Of a DNA stretch of 64,000 nt, positions 1 to 11,228 are shown piece by piece; position 1 is the first letter of the stretch, and every line of letters begins with the position of its first letter. Location: positions 12,466,852 to 12,530,851 of the forward strand of contig OX421507.1 in NCBI GenBank assembly GCA_949126835.1. The letters run 5' to 3'. Below the pieces are notes generated by a model that was given only the letters and a program-made list of their open reading frames with translations, was not told where the DNA came from and searched no databases. Source of the DNA: Anisus vortex (Eukaryota > Mollusca > Gastropoda > Planorbidae). Made by a program: the position numbers and the translations under genes.

Positions 1-691
1 TACTGCTCTTAGATTGTACTTTCACTTTTCCAGAAAGCCCTATTCAAACTATTGGAGTTAACCATCTTTGCCACTTTTTATTTCCGCGCGCAAACGTTGA
101 TGACACCAGTGATGCCACTCCATGTTTCTTTTATTTTTTTTCGATCCAAACTTGGGATGTAGGCTGAATAAGTCCCCGTTATGTCATTAAACAAAAAAAA
201 AAGCTGTGTAGCGAGGTGTCTGTTTTTTTTAAAGAGCTCAGCTTGGCTTTTCACAAAATTTACTCCTGAAAAACTTCTGAAACAATCCTGGAACACTCCT
301 GGAAAACTCCTGGAATTTTGAGGCAAATTTTCGGTACAAACCCTGTGTGTGCACTTATAAGGAGATGAAAAAATATATATGTAAACTTTTTCTGAAACTT
401 ATGTTTTATTTTGGTTTTAAAAATTTCCTGTATGAATTCTTTTTTAAAAATTTGGATTAATCATGTACATAAATATACATTTGTGTACAAATTTACTTAA
501 CGATTTAATTGTTTAATAGCTTTTTCTTTTCCTAGAGATTTGTGTATTTTTAATTGTTTAGATATATTTGAAAAGAAATCAACTATATTTGTTATAGCTT
601 ATTTTTGTAAAGAGGTTTTTCTGTAATATGTTGTGTTCTAAGTTTTATATAATTATATTCCGGTGGTTAGAGAAATGACTATTATCTAGAC
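1..691. other. Non-coding AT-rich DNA, no gene seen
   Basis: AT-rich sequence with poly(A/T) runs. Short open frames here have no recognisable protein character. A hAT-like element begins at its right edge. Nothing else is supported. Confidence 0.6.
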
Positions 692-1265
692 CAGTGTTTC
701 CAAATATTTTTTTCTTAGCCCAATTATTTTTATACTTGTACTTTGTGACCCACAAACATTTCACTTACCTATAAGGAGCCTATATGAGACCTGTTGGCCT
801 AGCGGCAGCATGCTCAAATCCTGTTGAAGGCTAGGATTGGTTCTCAGCTCTGGACGGTGAGACTGAGTCTACTCAGCTCTGATTTGGACCTAACAGTATT
901 TAAGGATTAAAAAAAGGCGGCTGGTAATTGTGCCAGCTACAGAATCACCTTGTTTGCCATGGTTACAGAAATTTTTGAACGCATCTTCATAGGCCCTGCA
1001 GACCAGTTTTGTCCAACTGGAATACTTTACTTTTAGAAGCCTATGTATAACATATTACTGATCAATTTCCACAAAGTTTTCATACTAGTGATGTAAAAAC
1101 ATAAGCTGAAACCTGGTTCTAATATAACAAAATATCCATGTCGATTGAAATGTATACTGTTATCTGTCCAATGCTAGTAATCTGATCTAGGTTTGAACTT
1201 ATCTCTAACTCTGCAACCCTATAATTTTGCTTTTGTGGCCCGCACCTGGCATTTGCGAACCTCTG
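692..1265. mobile_element. Non-autonomous hAT-like element carrying a nested SINE
   Basis: The left end begins CAGTGTTTCCAAA and the right end, read inward on the other strand, begins CAGAGGTTCGCAAA. This is a degenerate terminal inverted repeat of hAT style. Flanking octamers are ATCTAGAC at 684-691 and ATCTAGAG at 1266-1273, matching at 7 of 8 positions as expected for a hAT target duplication. The middle (about 785-1000) is a tRNA-type SINE. No transposase frame is visible. The boundary call is fairly secure and the superfamily call rests on the 8-bp duplication and terminal CAG. Confidence 0.65.
785..1000 (+). repeat. tRNA-derived SINE copy nested in hAT element
   Basis: The head contains TTGGCCTAGCGGCAGCATG, which resembles a pol III A box. 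A GAAGGCTAGGATT block and a tail ending in GGCCCTGCAGACC follow. The same order of blocks recurs on the opposite strand at 29969-30199 (CAGCATG, then GAAGGCTAGGATTAGG, then a CCGGCCCTATG end), so this is a dispersed family. Ends are approximate and I could not define a target duplication. Confidence 0.5.
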
Positions 1266-1439
1266 ATCTAGAGAAACTGGTTTATATATAAAATACATAT
1301 ACTTTTTTTTTCCTTTACTAGTGATGGTTTTAATGAATAAAAAACTATTTCGTAAACATAAATGGCTGTGACATAACCTCATTGAAACCCCTGACTCGTC
1401 TTTTTTATAAACCACTCATTAAAGTAGAAAATTTCACTT

Positions 1440-1640
1440 GTAGGCCTCCACGGTCGATAGGCCTGATGTAGCAAGGCTCACCAATTTTATTGTCACAACT
1501 CCATATAACATACTTCGGATCACCACTCTTCCCTCCAGCAGCTCTGGGTAGACAAAGAAAATTGTCTATTCAGTTAGACCCTACCATCAAGCCCAAATCC
1601 CAGCCCTTCTGGATTTGAGCCCACTGCATCCCTTAAGTGA
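1440..1640 (-). repeat. Degenerate SINE relic, probably the same family
   Basis: Read on the minus strand, it has TGGGCTCAAATCCAGAAGGGCTGGGATT-like order (B-box-like GGGCTCAAATCC followed by a GCTGGGATT block), resembling the SINEs at 785-1000 and 29969-30199. Divergence is high and the ends are not defined. A chance resemblance is possible. Confidence 0.35.
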
Positions 1641-4600
1641 CTATTTTTCCAAAAGTAATGTCGCCACCCATCAGATAAAGAGACACCGTTCATTAATAGG
1701 AAGAATAAACAGACAACTGGTGTTTAACCTTGATTTGAGCTCAAAACATTTTGGAATGGCATGATGCTAGAACACCATATCCCACATACTGGTGTCATAG
1801 CAAGTAATCAATATTTTTTATTTTTTTATAAAGCTTTCATTTTTTGTTTATTTTGTCATGTGTCTGCTATAGTAATTTGGACAACTCTAAAAAGGCACAC
1901 ACTGCTTGAATTGTACTACTGCCAATTTTATTATGACATTTGTTTGATGTTTTCTTTTCATCATATTTGACTAAATGAAGATCTGTTTCTTTTTGTATAT
2001 AATATGTATCATTTAAGCACCATAGAAAAAGTTTATTGAAATATTAAGATTGCAAAATTATACTTACAAGTTTATTTTTATCTATATATAAAGTTGAATG
2101 TTTGTGTCTAAACTTACTCCCATTGGTTAATTTAAAGACTTGTGACCGTATTCTCATATTTAACTTTTGCTATCTCACTTCCTGTATGGGTCCGACCAAG
2201 CACAGTGGTAAGCATCCCGGTATGCCATGCGGATGACCTCAGATAACTTGTTTTCTTTCTTTTTCTGTAATGACAATAGGAAGACTACTTTTTTAAAATT
2301 TCAATTAAATTAATATTACTTTTTTTTTAAAGACCAAGTGAAAAGCTTTTTATCAAAATTGAGTTAACATTTGATTTTGATAGTAAATAGTGTATTCAGC
2401 ATCTGAATGTTAATAAAAATCATTTATACAAAATATCAAAGATAAATTTTAAGTAATTAGCTCAATATTAGCCCTTAAATGTGTGTGTTTTTCGGAAGAA
2501 AAATCCAAATCTCGTAACCATTGGAGATGTTTTTATTTCCGGCAATATAGGAAAGTGACGTAAGAGAAGGGATTTCGACTAGGAAAAATGAATATTGTCA
2601 CGTGTTTTAAATGTATTGCTACATGTTTTGAATCTTTTCCCGGTTCTTATTTTTAACAAAATGGTTAAGTATAGATTTATAGCGTCGAGTTTTATTTATT
2701 TATTTTCTTTCTCAAACATCACTGCCGCATGAGGCTATTCCAAATCTCGTTCAATTGAGAAAAAGCTCTTTACTTGGTCTTTAAAGATTGTAAAGAATTT
2801 CCGGACTTAAAGCTTTCCTTAAATGTTTTCATTAGGTAAAATCTAATAATTATATTTTAGACATGTAGAGGAGACGAGTGTTTGATTCACAGCCTGGGAT
2901 AGACCTAACTTTTTGTTAAATACAAAGGCATGCTTATTTTTTACCCAATTACAATATTTTTTTTTAAAATTACTTTCCTTAACTATTGATAATTATATTT
3001 TTTAAATTATTATAGCTTTCCGTTCATTGTAGTTTAATTTTGTTTTAATCTGTAGCTATGGGCCAATGTAATTTTTTTTCCTGGGCAATTTAGCTTGTTC
3101 TTTATAATATCTAGCCTTTTTATCCCTGAGATAACTATTTTATCCCCCTTAATTCTTTGAATCTTACTATTTCTTGATGTCAACAGACCATGTGATAAGA
3201 CCAGTGTTTGTAAAGTAGAAAACACTTTCAAGATGCCCTTTTTTTAACTCTATGAGAGCAGAGGCCTTTGCTGATTTTTTTTTTTTTTTTTATTGGGGAA
3301 GGGGCGAGCTCTTATTAACATTCCAAATTATCTTTTCTACCAATGATTGTCAGTTTTGCATTGATTCAAATGATTTTTAAAATATGAACATTTTATGATT
3401 TAAATTGTGTTTCCTAGTTTTTGTTCTACATTTTTTTCTTTACAAATATTAAATTGTTGATTATACTTTTAAAAACTTTTCTATAAATCATTTACCAGGC
3501 AATATTATGTGTTGTGACTTTAATAATATTCTTAATAAATGGTCATCCATATTTTTATTAAGTATGCAATTCACACCAAGAGCATGTTAATTTAATAGCA
3601 TGGATAGAAGCGCTATAAGAAATGCCCATCCTTATCCTAATTTAGGTGATTTTGCATATGGATGGAAAGTTTACATTGGTACAAATAAATATATACCCTA
3701 CATAACACTTCATTTAAAAAAACGCTCATGAAGAAGACTTGTTGAAATCACGAATGTTTGATTTGAACATAATTAATTTCTTACGGACTGGTAATGGTTA
3801 TAAATTGAAATGAAATTCTGAATTTATAATTTATCAGCAGCATTTAACATTTGATTCAAACCAAACGTTTATAAAGTGATCCAGATAATCTTTGACGTTA
3901 CCTTCCTTCATACTCTGTACTAAATAAATTTTCATAATGCAAAATAAAAATTAGGCCGTGCCAATATTATTCAATTAGGCTACAGTAACTTTGTAAACTT
4001 ATCCAGTTTACACTTCCAACATTATTTTCATTTAATCTAAAATAAATATTTTTTTGAATGATTAATGTTTTATGGGACAGTGATGTGACAAGAATCATTA
4101 CATCTCATCGCCTAACTCACCTACTCGCTGGTGAAACCTGTTCAACCCAGTTACCCAGCTAATAGCTGAATGGGACAGCAAGTGAGATTAGAGCAAATGG
4201 CATACAGCAGCAACTCACAGTGTGAGAGTATCAGAAAACTCAGATCCACAAACTTGTTGAACAGAGAAAAAGAAAACAGTCACAATCTTCTGCACAGGAG
4301 GAGCATTAGTAAAAGATAGAATAAATCCAACACGTTTTTCATATACTCTAAAATAGGGTTTTTTATTTGTATATTGAATGATATAGGTCAAATATATGTA
4401 AACATATCTGTACAGCATACACAAATTGAACTGCTCTTAAATGACAGGGAAGCTGACAGGATTTTAGGCCAAACATTAATTCAAAATTTATTTATTAGTA
4501 GTAATAGTATTAGTTTTTTTTATTCAGTGTATGGTCTAGGCCAAAAGCTCTCAAGGGGAGATCAGTCATATATATGGTTCTCACTGTGAATAGTTATGCT

Positions 4601-4740
4601 GCCACCTCAATGTTCGAGTTAAAGATATTGGTTTACCATTTTTCAACATTACAGAAGAGCGCATGGGGTGGGCATTTCAACAGAAAACTTATAAACGAAC
4701 CCTGTGACAAAATAGAGCGAGAACCACTGAAAAATAAATT
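1641..4740. other. Intergenic DNA; one TTAA-flanked MITE, no gene
   Basis: AT-rich, with poly(T) runs such as the one near 3273-3290. Apart from the inverted-repeat element at 2327-2784, I see no coding exon, tRNA or clear promoter. A GC-richer patch near 4090-4200 and a stretch near 4470-4720 with hAT-like words (GAGCGAGAACCACTG) are probably decayed repeats. Confidence 0.5.
2327..2784. mobile_element. TTAA-flanked MITE with ~26-bp inverted repeats
   Basis: The left end reads TTAA then AGACCAAGTGAAAAGC. The right end reads the reverse complement of AGACCAAGTAAAGAGC and then TTAA. Arms are about 26 bp with a few mismatches, and the 458-bp unit has no coding capacity. A TTAA duplication is the target preference of piggyBac-type transposases, but the terminal bases are not the usual CCC. 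The superfamily is therefore uncertain, while the inverted-repeat structure is directly visible. Confidence 0.55.
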
Positions 4741-7067
4741 TGTTTATTGAAATCATGAGTACAAAAAATGTTTACAGTAAAGTATGTTTTAAAAAATATG
4801 ATGACACAACACAGAACCGGCGGCTAACTAGCTAGATGAAATATCTTTGTGTATTTTTTCTTTATATGACATGGTTTACCAACACACACACAAACTGTCC
4901 ATGAAACAAAAGTATAATATGAAACAAAATTTTTTTTTTTTTTTTATAAAAACTATTTACAGACACAAAATAGTCATAACTATTACAATAGCTATTTATA
5001 AAAGATCAAGATTAGTAACAAATTAAAAAAAGGTTGAAAATACAAATAGTTAAATAACTTCATCCTTTCTGAGGTTGTTCACAAATTGAATGTTCTACCC
5101 TCCCCCCCCCCTCCCATCGCACACCTTTCCCAAAAGATTTGTTGATTTTAATGTCCCGAATCTTTAAAGAAAGAAAACACCAAATGGGAATAGGCCAAAT
5201 GATTAAATAGATCAACTTTTTAAAGTCTATCCAGCCGACATTACACTTTGCACACTTATGATGCGTGTCAAGCCATTCATGGGGATAGTTCAGTACCAAT
5301 GGTGACCTAATAAAGGCGTCATAACTTGCATGTAATGGTGACCACCAACTTGCCTAATATAAAGATGACCACTTAACACCAACCAGGTGTCATGCAATGT
5401 TTGTAACATGCATACCTCTTGTCCAAAAAATAATAAAAAGAATAACATCTCAATCAGTCTTAAATGTTTAAATGTATAATGCTGAAACATCTGGGTAACA
5501 CTTTTCACAATCTGTTAAAATGTAAACCAACAATTTACACACAAAAAATGTGTTGTATCATCAATGATTATCTGAAGAAGACAAGATGGATGGGGAAGAG
5601 GGGGGGGGGGGGGGTTAACCTTAGAAAAAAAGAATGGGATATTAACTTAGAAAAAATAGCAAAGTAAATTAAGCTAATTTTATATACTGAAAGAGAAACA
5701 AAGATAATGTGGGGAAAAATACACTTACAAACCACCCCTTAGAATGAAAAAAAAAAAATCCTTTATTCATGTCAACAGTCAATGAAAATTTCAAACCCCC
5801 AAAGTTGTTAATTTTTTTTACAACACCAAAAAAAAATATTTATGTTCTTTTATAAAATGAACGAAAAGAATTACAAGGTTAAAGAATTAGCTGTAAATAA
5901 AGCGATAATATAAACCTGAACATTAATATTGTTATAATAAAAAAAAATAATTAAACTGTGATTTTCAATAGTTTTTTTTTGGGGGGGGGGGGGGGGGGGG
6001 GGAGAACCATTTTTCTCTGCTATGATACCTGTGTGCACTATAAAATACAGCATAGCCCTGAATTATTTGTTTCTTTTCTCTCCTGTACACAATTTCAATG
6101 AACACATAAGAAAGCCCAAAAAATAAAAAACTGAGATCCTTGGTAAAAAAAAAAAAAGCAAATCATTTTGGTTGTAAGACAAAAAAAATATTTAAAACAA
6201 AACAACATTAATAAAAAAAATATATATATAATGCAAATAATTATAAGCATTGCCAAAGGGGAAAAGCTTCAACCTGCCAATTAAATGAACACAGAAAAAT
6301 TGTTAAAAAAAAAAAATTGATCACTTTTTGACAAATAAACGGTACTTTTTTTTTTTGTTTCAAATATTTTAACCTAGAGGAGAAAAAAAATTGTTTTCCC
6401 AAATGCTCAAGATTGGTTAAACAGGGTTAAAAAAATGAAAACTAAACCAAAAAAACTGTTTGGTTTAACAAGTGAAATGAAAAAAAAAATATTGAGCATA
6501 ATTATTTTTGTCATCATGAACCTCATTAATACATTTTAGAGCAAATAAACATTTATTGTGCTTCAAAAAAAACAATTAGATCAAAATAATTTTTGTTTTA
6601 ATCAACAAGACAAATACAACAAAGTAATAAAGGCAATAAGAAAAATGTAGGAAAACTATTAAAGATTTGTAATATTCTTCAAAACAGGACATTCTTTTTT
6701 TTAGCAACAAAAGTTCCACGTCTTCTGAACATCAAGGAAAGATTTTTTATTCGATTCCCTAGTTTTATTTACTTGGGTAGCAAGTGAGTAGTCCACTTTC
6801 AAAAGGTGCTAGGTCAATTTGTTTTTTTAAATGAGTTATCTGCACTGTCTTCACGAATATTTTGTTTATTTATATTCTGATCTTTAGATCAACCTTCAAA
6901 AAGTTTAAAGTATTCTAATAACGTAATAATATATTTAATAATATGATAATAATTGTGTCGTAAAAAGTCAATTTTTGTAAAATCAGTTTCTGTAAACTCA
7001 GCCCCTTATGAAAGTCAAATACTGTTACACAGTTTGTAAAAGGTCATGATAAAAAAATATATCTATA

Positions 7068-7506
7068 CAAGCTACATTGCCCGGCGTTGCCCGGGTGAAA
7101 AAAAAAAAAGGACTGTCTGGGGTGCAGATAACAAATTTATAAACTACACTTACTGAATACTTTTAGGAAAGTAAATAAATATTGTAATAGGGTAAAAAAA
7201 ATAGTCAAATATTTTTATTTAACAAAATCTATATTGCCTATAGATTTACAATGTCTTTTGTTTTTTAAAGTTTGAAAAATTAATTGTCGAAAAAAAAAAG
7301 AATAGTCTAACTGGAGAATCGAACCCTGGTCGCCCGTTTAGCAGTCCACTACGTTTACCACTGAGCTATTGCAGAAACATGTCCGATGTGAAAAATTATT
7401 AGACGGTAAATTGGGCTAGGCCTAGATAGGTCAGTGACACACGTGTTTTCAAATTGACCAATGGGGATCCTCGCGGGGCTTAACACTGTCTTTTTATATA
7501 TATAGA
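7068..7506 (-). mobile_element. Short non-autonomous Helitron-like element
   Basis: On the minus strand it starts TCTATATATATAAAAAGACAG-like after an A. It ends with a CCCGG-GCAACG-CCGGG hairpin, a short spacer and CTTG before a T. This matches Helitron structure: 5' TC, a 3' hairpin about 10-12 nt before the end, and insertion between A and T. The terminal CTTG departs from the usual CTRR. It is 439 bp with no Rep/helicase frame. It carries a tRNA-like segment internally (7311-7374). Confidence 0.55.
7311..7374 (-). repeat. tRNA-like segment with A and B boxes inside the Helitron-like element
   Basis: On the minus strand, TAGCTCAGTGG (7358-7368) is a near-consensus pol III A box and GGTTCGATTC (7316-7325) is a consensus B box. 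They are spaced as in a tRNA gene. Between them, GACTGCTAAAC resembles a tRNA-Ser(GCU) anticodon loop, but the acceptor stem does not close. It is best read as a tRNA-derived, SINE-like module and not a working tRNA gene. Confidence 0.5.
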
Positions 7507-7894
7507 TTATAGCAGCTACAAAAAAAAATTGGATAAATTAAACAGTATAATTGATGTTTTTAGCTACACATAAAGATGTAAACGCAATGTTGTTTTTCCC
7601 AATGAATTAACATTTCACCCATTGAGGTGTATCAAATATTGATTGATAACTAAATGACCATGTAAAAAAAAAAGACTTGTTTCTTGTTTATCATTACACA
7701 ATAAAAATAAAAGCATAGACTAATATTATGAGAGTAAAAACATAATTTCCACAAAGCTTTTACACACACACAAAATGTTCTTGTCAATATTGTTGCAATG
7801 CCCTTATGAATGATAATAATAATACACCGTAACTTTTTATATATAGTGTCACCAATGAAACTTAGTAGAATATCTCCAATAAAACATAATAGAT

Positions 7895-8101
7895 ACTATA
7901 TATACATGTATATATATTTATTTATTTAATTTATATATATATTTATATATATATATTTATATAAATTTATATATATATTTATATATATAAATATTTATAT
8001 ATAAATATTTATATATATATATTTATATATAAATATTTATATATATATATATTTATATATATATATATTTAAATATATATTTTTATATATATATATATAT
8101 C
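7895..8101. repeat. TA-rich microsatellite tract
   Basis: About 200 bp of almost pure A/T made of TATATATTTATATA-type words with interrupted TA runs. It is highly self-complementary. No function is evident. Confidence 0.9.
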
Positions 8102-9351
8102 ATTTAAAGGTCATCTAATCAATACTTATTGATGCAATAAACTTGTTTGCTTATAACAAAATTATATTATGAATAATGGGGGAGGCCCAAGGCACATTAT
8201 AAGTCAGTGAATAATCTTTCACAAATAAAAACAAAATCAAATGTATGTGGCCATTTTACTGGTTTGAATATAAAATAAACAAAAAACAACAACAAATTAT
8301 TAATTTCTCTCTATACATATTTACACAGGGGCAGATAGATAATGTACAGTCCTTGATCTGTGTTGCCCCTAGGTTGCCCTCTCCCCTCCAGCCCGAGCTG
8401 GTTTCTTACAAAACACATATATATATATTTGACTATATCACATTTCTACTCATTCAATCTATAACAGTTTTAAAAAGTAATAGACAGAAGGGGGAGAGAT
8501 AAAAAAAAGCACCAATGATATAATAATAATAAAAAATTTGGATTCTGAAAAAATGTTACAAAACAATTTAAAGTAGCAAAACAAAACAAGAGAAGCATTA
8601 AATTCTAAGTAGTGGCTCAGGATGGGTTACCTTTCTTTGAATTCTCTACACATAAACAAATGTAATGATTTACTTTATAAACTTACAATATTATACAATA
8701 ATATGAAAACTTTGATAATAGTGACTTTGATAACAATAACTTTGGTAATAATAAGTACTTTAAATTTTTGTACAAAGATAACAGTTAAATAAATATATTT
8801 TTATATATTGGTATATTTGTTACATTTTTTGTATTCATTAAGATATCATGAAAATGTTTTGTCTTTTTACACACACTAATAAAGCCCTCATTATTAGAAA
8901 ACCAAATATCTCTGTGTTCTCTTGTGTGGATTTGTTTTAACCAACATCTCTACTCAATACAGTATAAACTTTATAAAATTTTTACTACAACAAAAAAATT
9001 TAACAATAGAATAATTATTTTCATGATAGCAAAACATTTTGAGTGAATTGGGGATTACCCCCCTAAGCAATGAAACAAAAATAAAAACCATGATTATGCA
9101 AAAGAAAACAACCAGAATGGCAGTATAATATAATAACACAAGACCGTGAAATTAAGATTTTTAAAAACATATACACACTAAAGAAAAAACCACTGATACA
9201 AAAATATTTGAAAAAAAATTTCAACGAAATTAAATTTTTATTTTTTTATCATACTTGAATTTCTCCAAAGAAGATAAGAAAAATTCTATTTTTAAAATGT
9301 ACACTAAGCATCATCGATCATCGCATTAAAAGCAAAAGTGGTCAGGATGTT

Positions 9352-9494
9352 GTGAGAATAGACAATACAATCAATAAGGTAAGATTATTGTGAGAATAGA
9401 CAATACAAATTAATAGGGTCAGATTATTGTGAGAATAAACAATACAAATCTATAAGGTCAGATTATTTTGAGAATAGACAATGTAAATCTATTG
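9352..9494. repeat. 39-bp tandem repeat, about 3.5 copies
   Basis: The word GTGAGAATAGACAATACAA recurs at 9352, 9390, 9429 and (as TTGAGAATAGACAATG) 9468, a period of 38-39 bp. The intervening AAGGTCAGATTATT is also repeated. Non-coding. Confidence 0.85.
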
Positions 9495-9692
9495 CCAAAA
9501 CTAAAAACTTTCACAATAATATCTAGGATAGTCAAGACGGAAGATAACTTCTTAAGGAAAAGTGGGGGAGCGGTGAACATCCAATGATTTTTTTAAACAG
9601 TAAAATGAATACATGCAAGAAAGTTGTACTATATTGCAAACAGACAAAATATACTCTAACCCTAACCAAAATAGAGTATATATATATATTAT

Positions 9693-9885
9693 AATGTAGG
9701 AACAGCTCGCTGATGAGAAGCGCACCAGAAGGGGGATCAGCCGGTGGCAACGTCTTGTGCCAAAAGTTCAACAGAGTTGGGTGTGTACAGCCAGCACAGA
9801 AGTTGCAAGGCCAGGAGCGCACACTCCCCAGGAGCACATTAAATTCTGTTGTCTTCTGAGACAAATGGAAGCCAACAACTACAAT
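9693..9885. repeat. GC-richer island, probable dispersed repeat fragment
   Basis: About 190 bp of distinctly GC-richer sequence in a strongly AT-rich background, with sharp edges. Minus-strand frames are open for about 60 codons but are Cys/Trp/Pro-rich and unlike any family I know. A fragment of a transposon or a processed insert is more likely than an exon. I see no second copy in this window. Confidence 0.3.
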
Positions 9886-11228
9886 ATTATAAAGTAGTTA
9901 TACATGGATGTTAAAAGAATAGACATAAAAGGTCTAAAGATAATAATGTAATAACATCAAAAATAAAAAATGTTAGTAGCTGTTTGTTACCAATCAATAG
10001 CTTTTTTTTTCATAATTAAAAAAGATATTAACTAACAGGGTTCAATACTTTGCTGATATGAAATTTGACAAGCTGGCAAGATTGTTATCTTTTTTTTTTT
10101 AAACCAATGAAACATTGTACAGGGAAAAATAAAATAATGTACAAATCAATGAGAATAATATTTGTGAAAAAAAAATGTAATGACTTTTTTCTTTCTTAAA
10201 TAAGGGTTTACATCAGTTTTACTCTTTATTTCCCAACTCTTATATCTTTCAGCTGCAATCTATACAAATACAAGGTAAAATCCAACAACCTTACAAGAAT
10301 CAATCATAGGAAATGAAACCACTATCAGGAATAAAGTGTAATTAAAATAGAATGATATTTAAAAAATGCAAAAAAACAACATCTATTAAAAGCAAACTAA
10401 GTGAACTAAGTCAATCAGAAAATAATGAATGAAAGAATCCTCCCTTCATTAAACTGTATACTAGTAATTAAAGATTGTTATATGAGCAGGACATCAGTCA
10501 GTATCATGCACAATTTTAAATCATAGAGTGATTCTAGAAATACTACTCTGCCCATTGTAAGGGCATATTTTTGTACACTGACAATAGAACTACAGTACAC
10601 TTATATACATCTTTGTTCTTATTTTAGTACTCTATTGCAAATAAACAATTACAGAAGTTCTATTCATCCTATTAAAGGTCTCCTTTTTTCTTTGTCTGCT
10701 GTGTTAAATCTATTTTAATCCATGTGTAAACAAAGGGAACAATTTTATTTAAACTTTTTTTTTTTTTTTTTTTTTTTTGTGTTTTTTTATTGCTAAAGGT
10801 TGACAAAAAATATAGAAATTCAAACAGTTTACAGATAGCAAATGACCAAATGAAAGCTTATACAATAATTTACACATTTCACTACTTGGTTAAAAAGTGT
10901 ATTATACACATATATTTCAGTAATAGTGTCCCATTTGTTTAAATTTCAGCAGTTTTCTTAAAACATCAAGATTTTCATAAAAATTTAGACCTTTTTATTT
11001 TGCCCGGTTCAAAAGACAGCTATAAATAAAAACTATTTTGATGCTTTACTATGAAATACTGACAAAAAGCATTATAAGAAACAAAGACAACCATTTCTTA
11101 AAGCTTATATTACAGTCACAAAAGAAAAGATTTTAGTTAGTAATATAAAAGAAATTGTTTAATATGTAATTCTACTAGACAAACTCATATAAAATTTAGA
11201 ACCACATATTAACCGAACAATAACTTGA

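Larger units (their letters stand above)
4741..11228. other. Low-complexity region downstream of the zinc-finger stop; possible long 3'UTR
   Basis: This lies 3' of the minus-strand zinc-finger stop codon. It is very AT-rich with many A/T homopolymers and some long G runs (5600-5614 and 5982-6002). Possible minus-strand AATAAA signals (TTTATT on plus) are at 10994-10999, 10786-10791 and 10744-10749, among many others, so the true 3' end of the transcript cannot be fixed by eye. It contains the Helitron-like element at 7068-7506, a TA-rich tract at 7895-8101 and a 39-bp tandem repeat at 9352-9494. No gene of its own is seen. Confidence 0.45.

Noticed and set aside
7311..7374. Functional tRNA-Ser gene
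   Set aside because: Acceptor stem does not pair and it sits inside a Helitron-like repeat.
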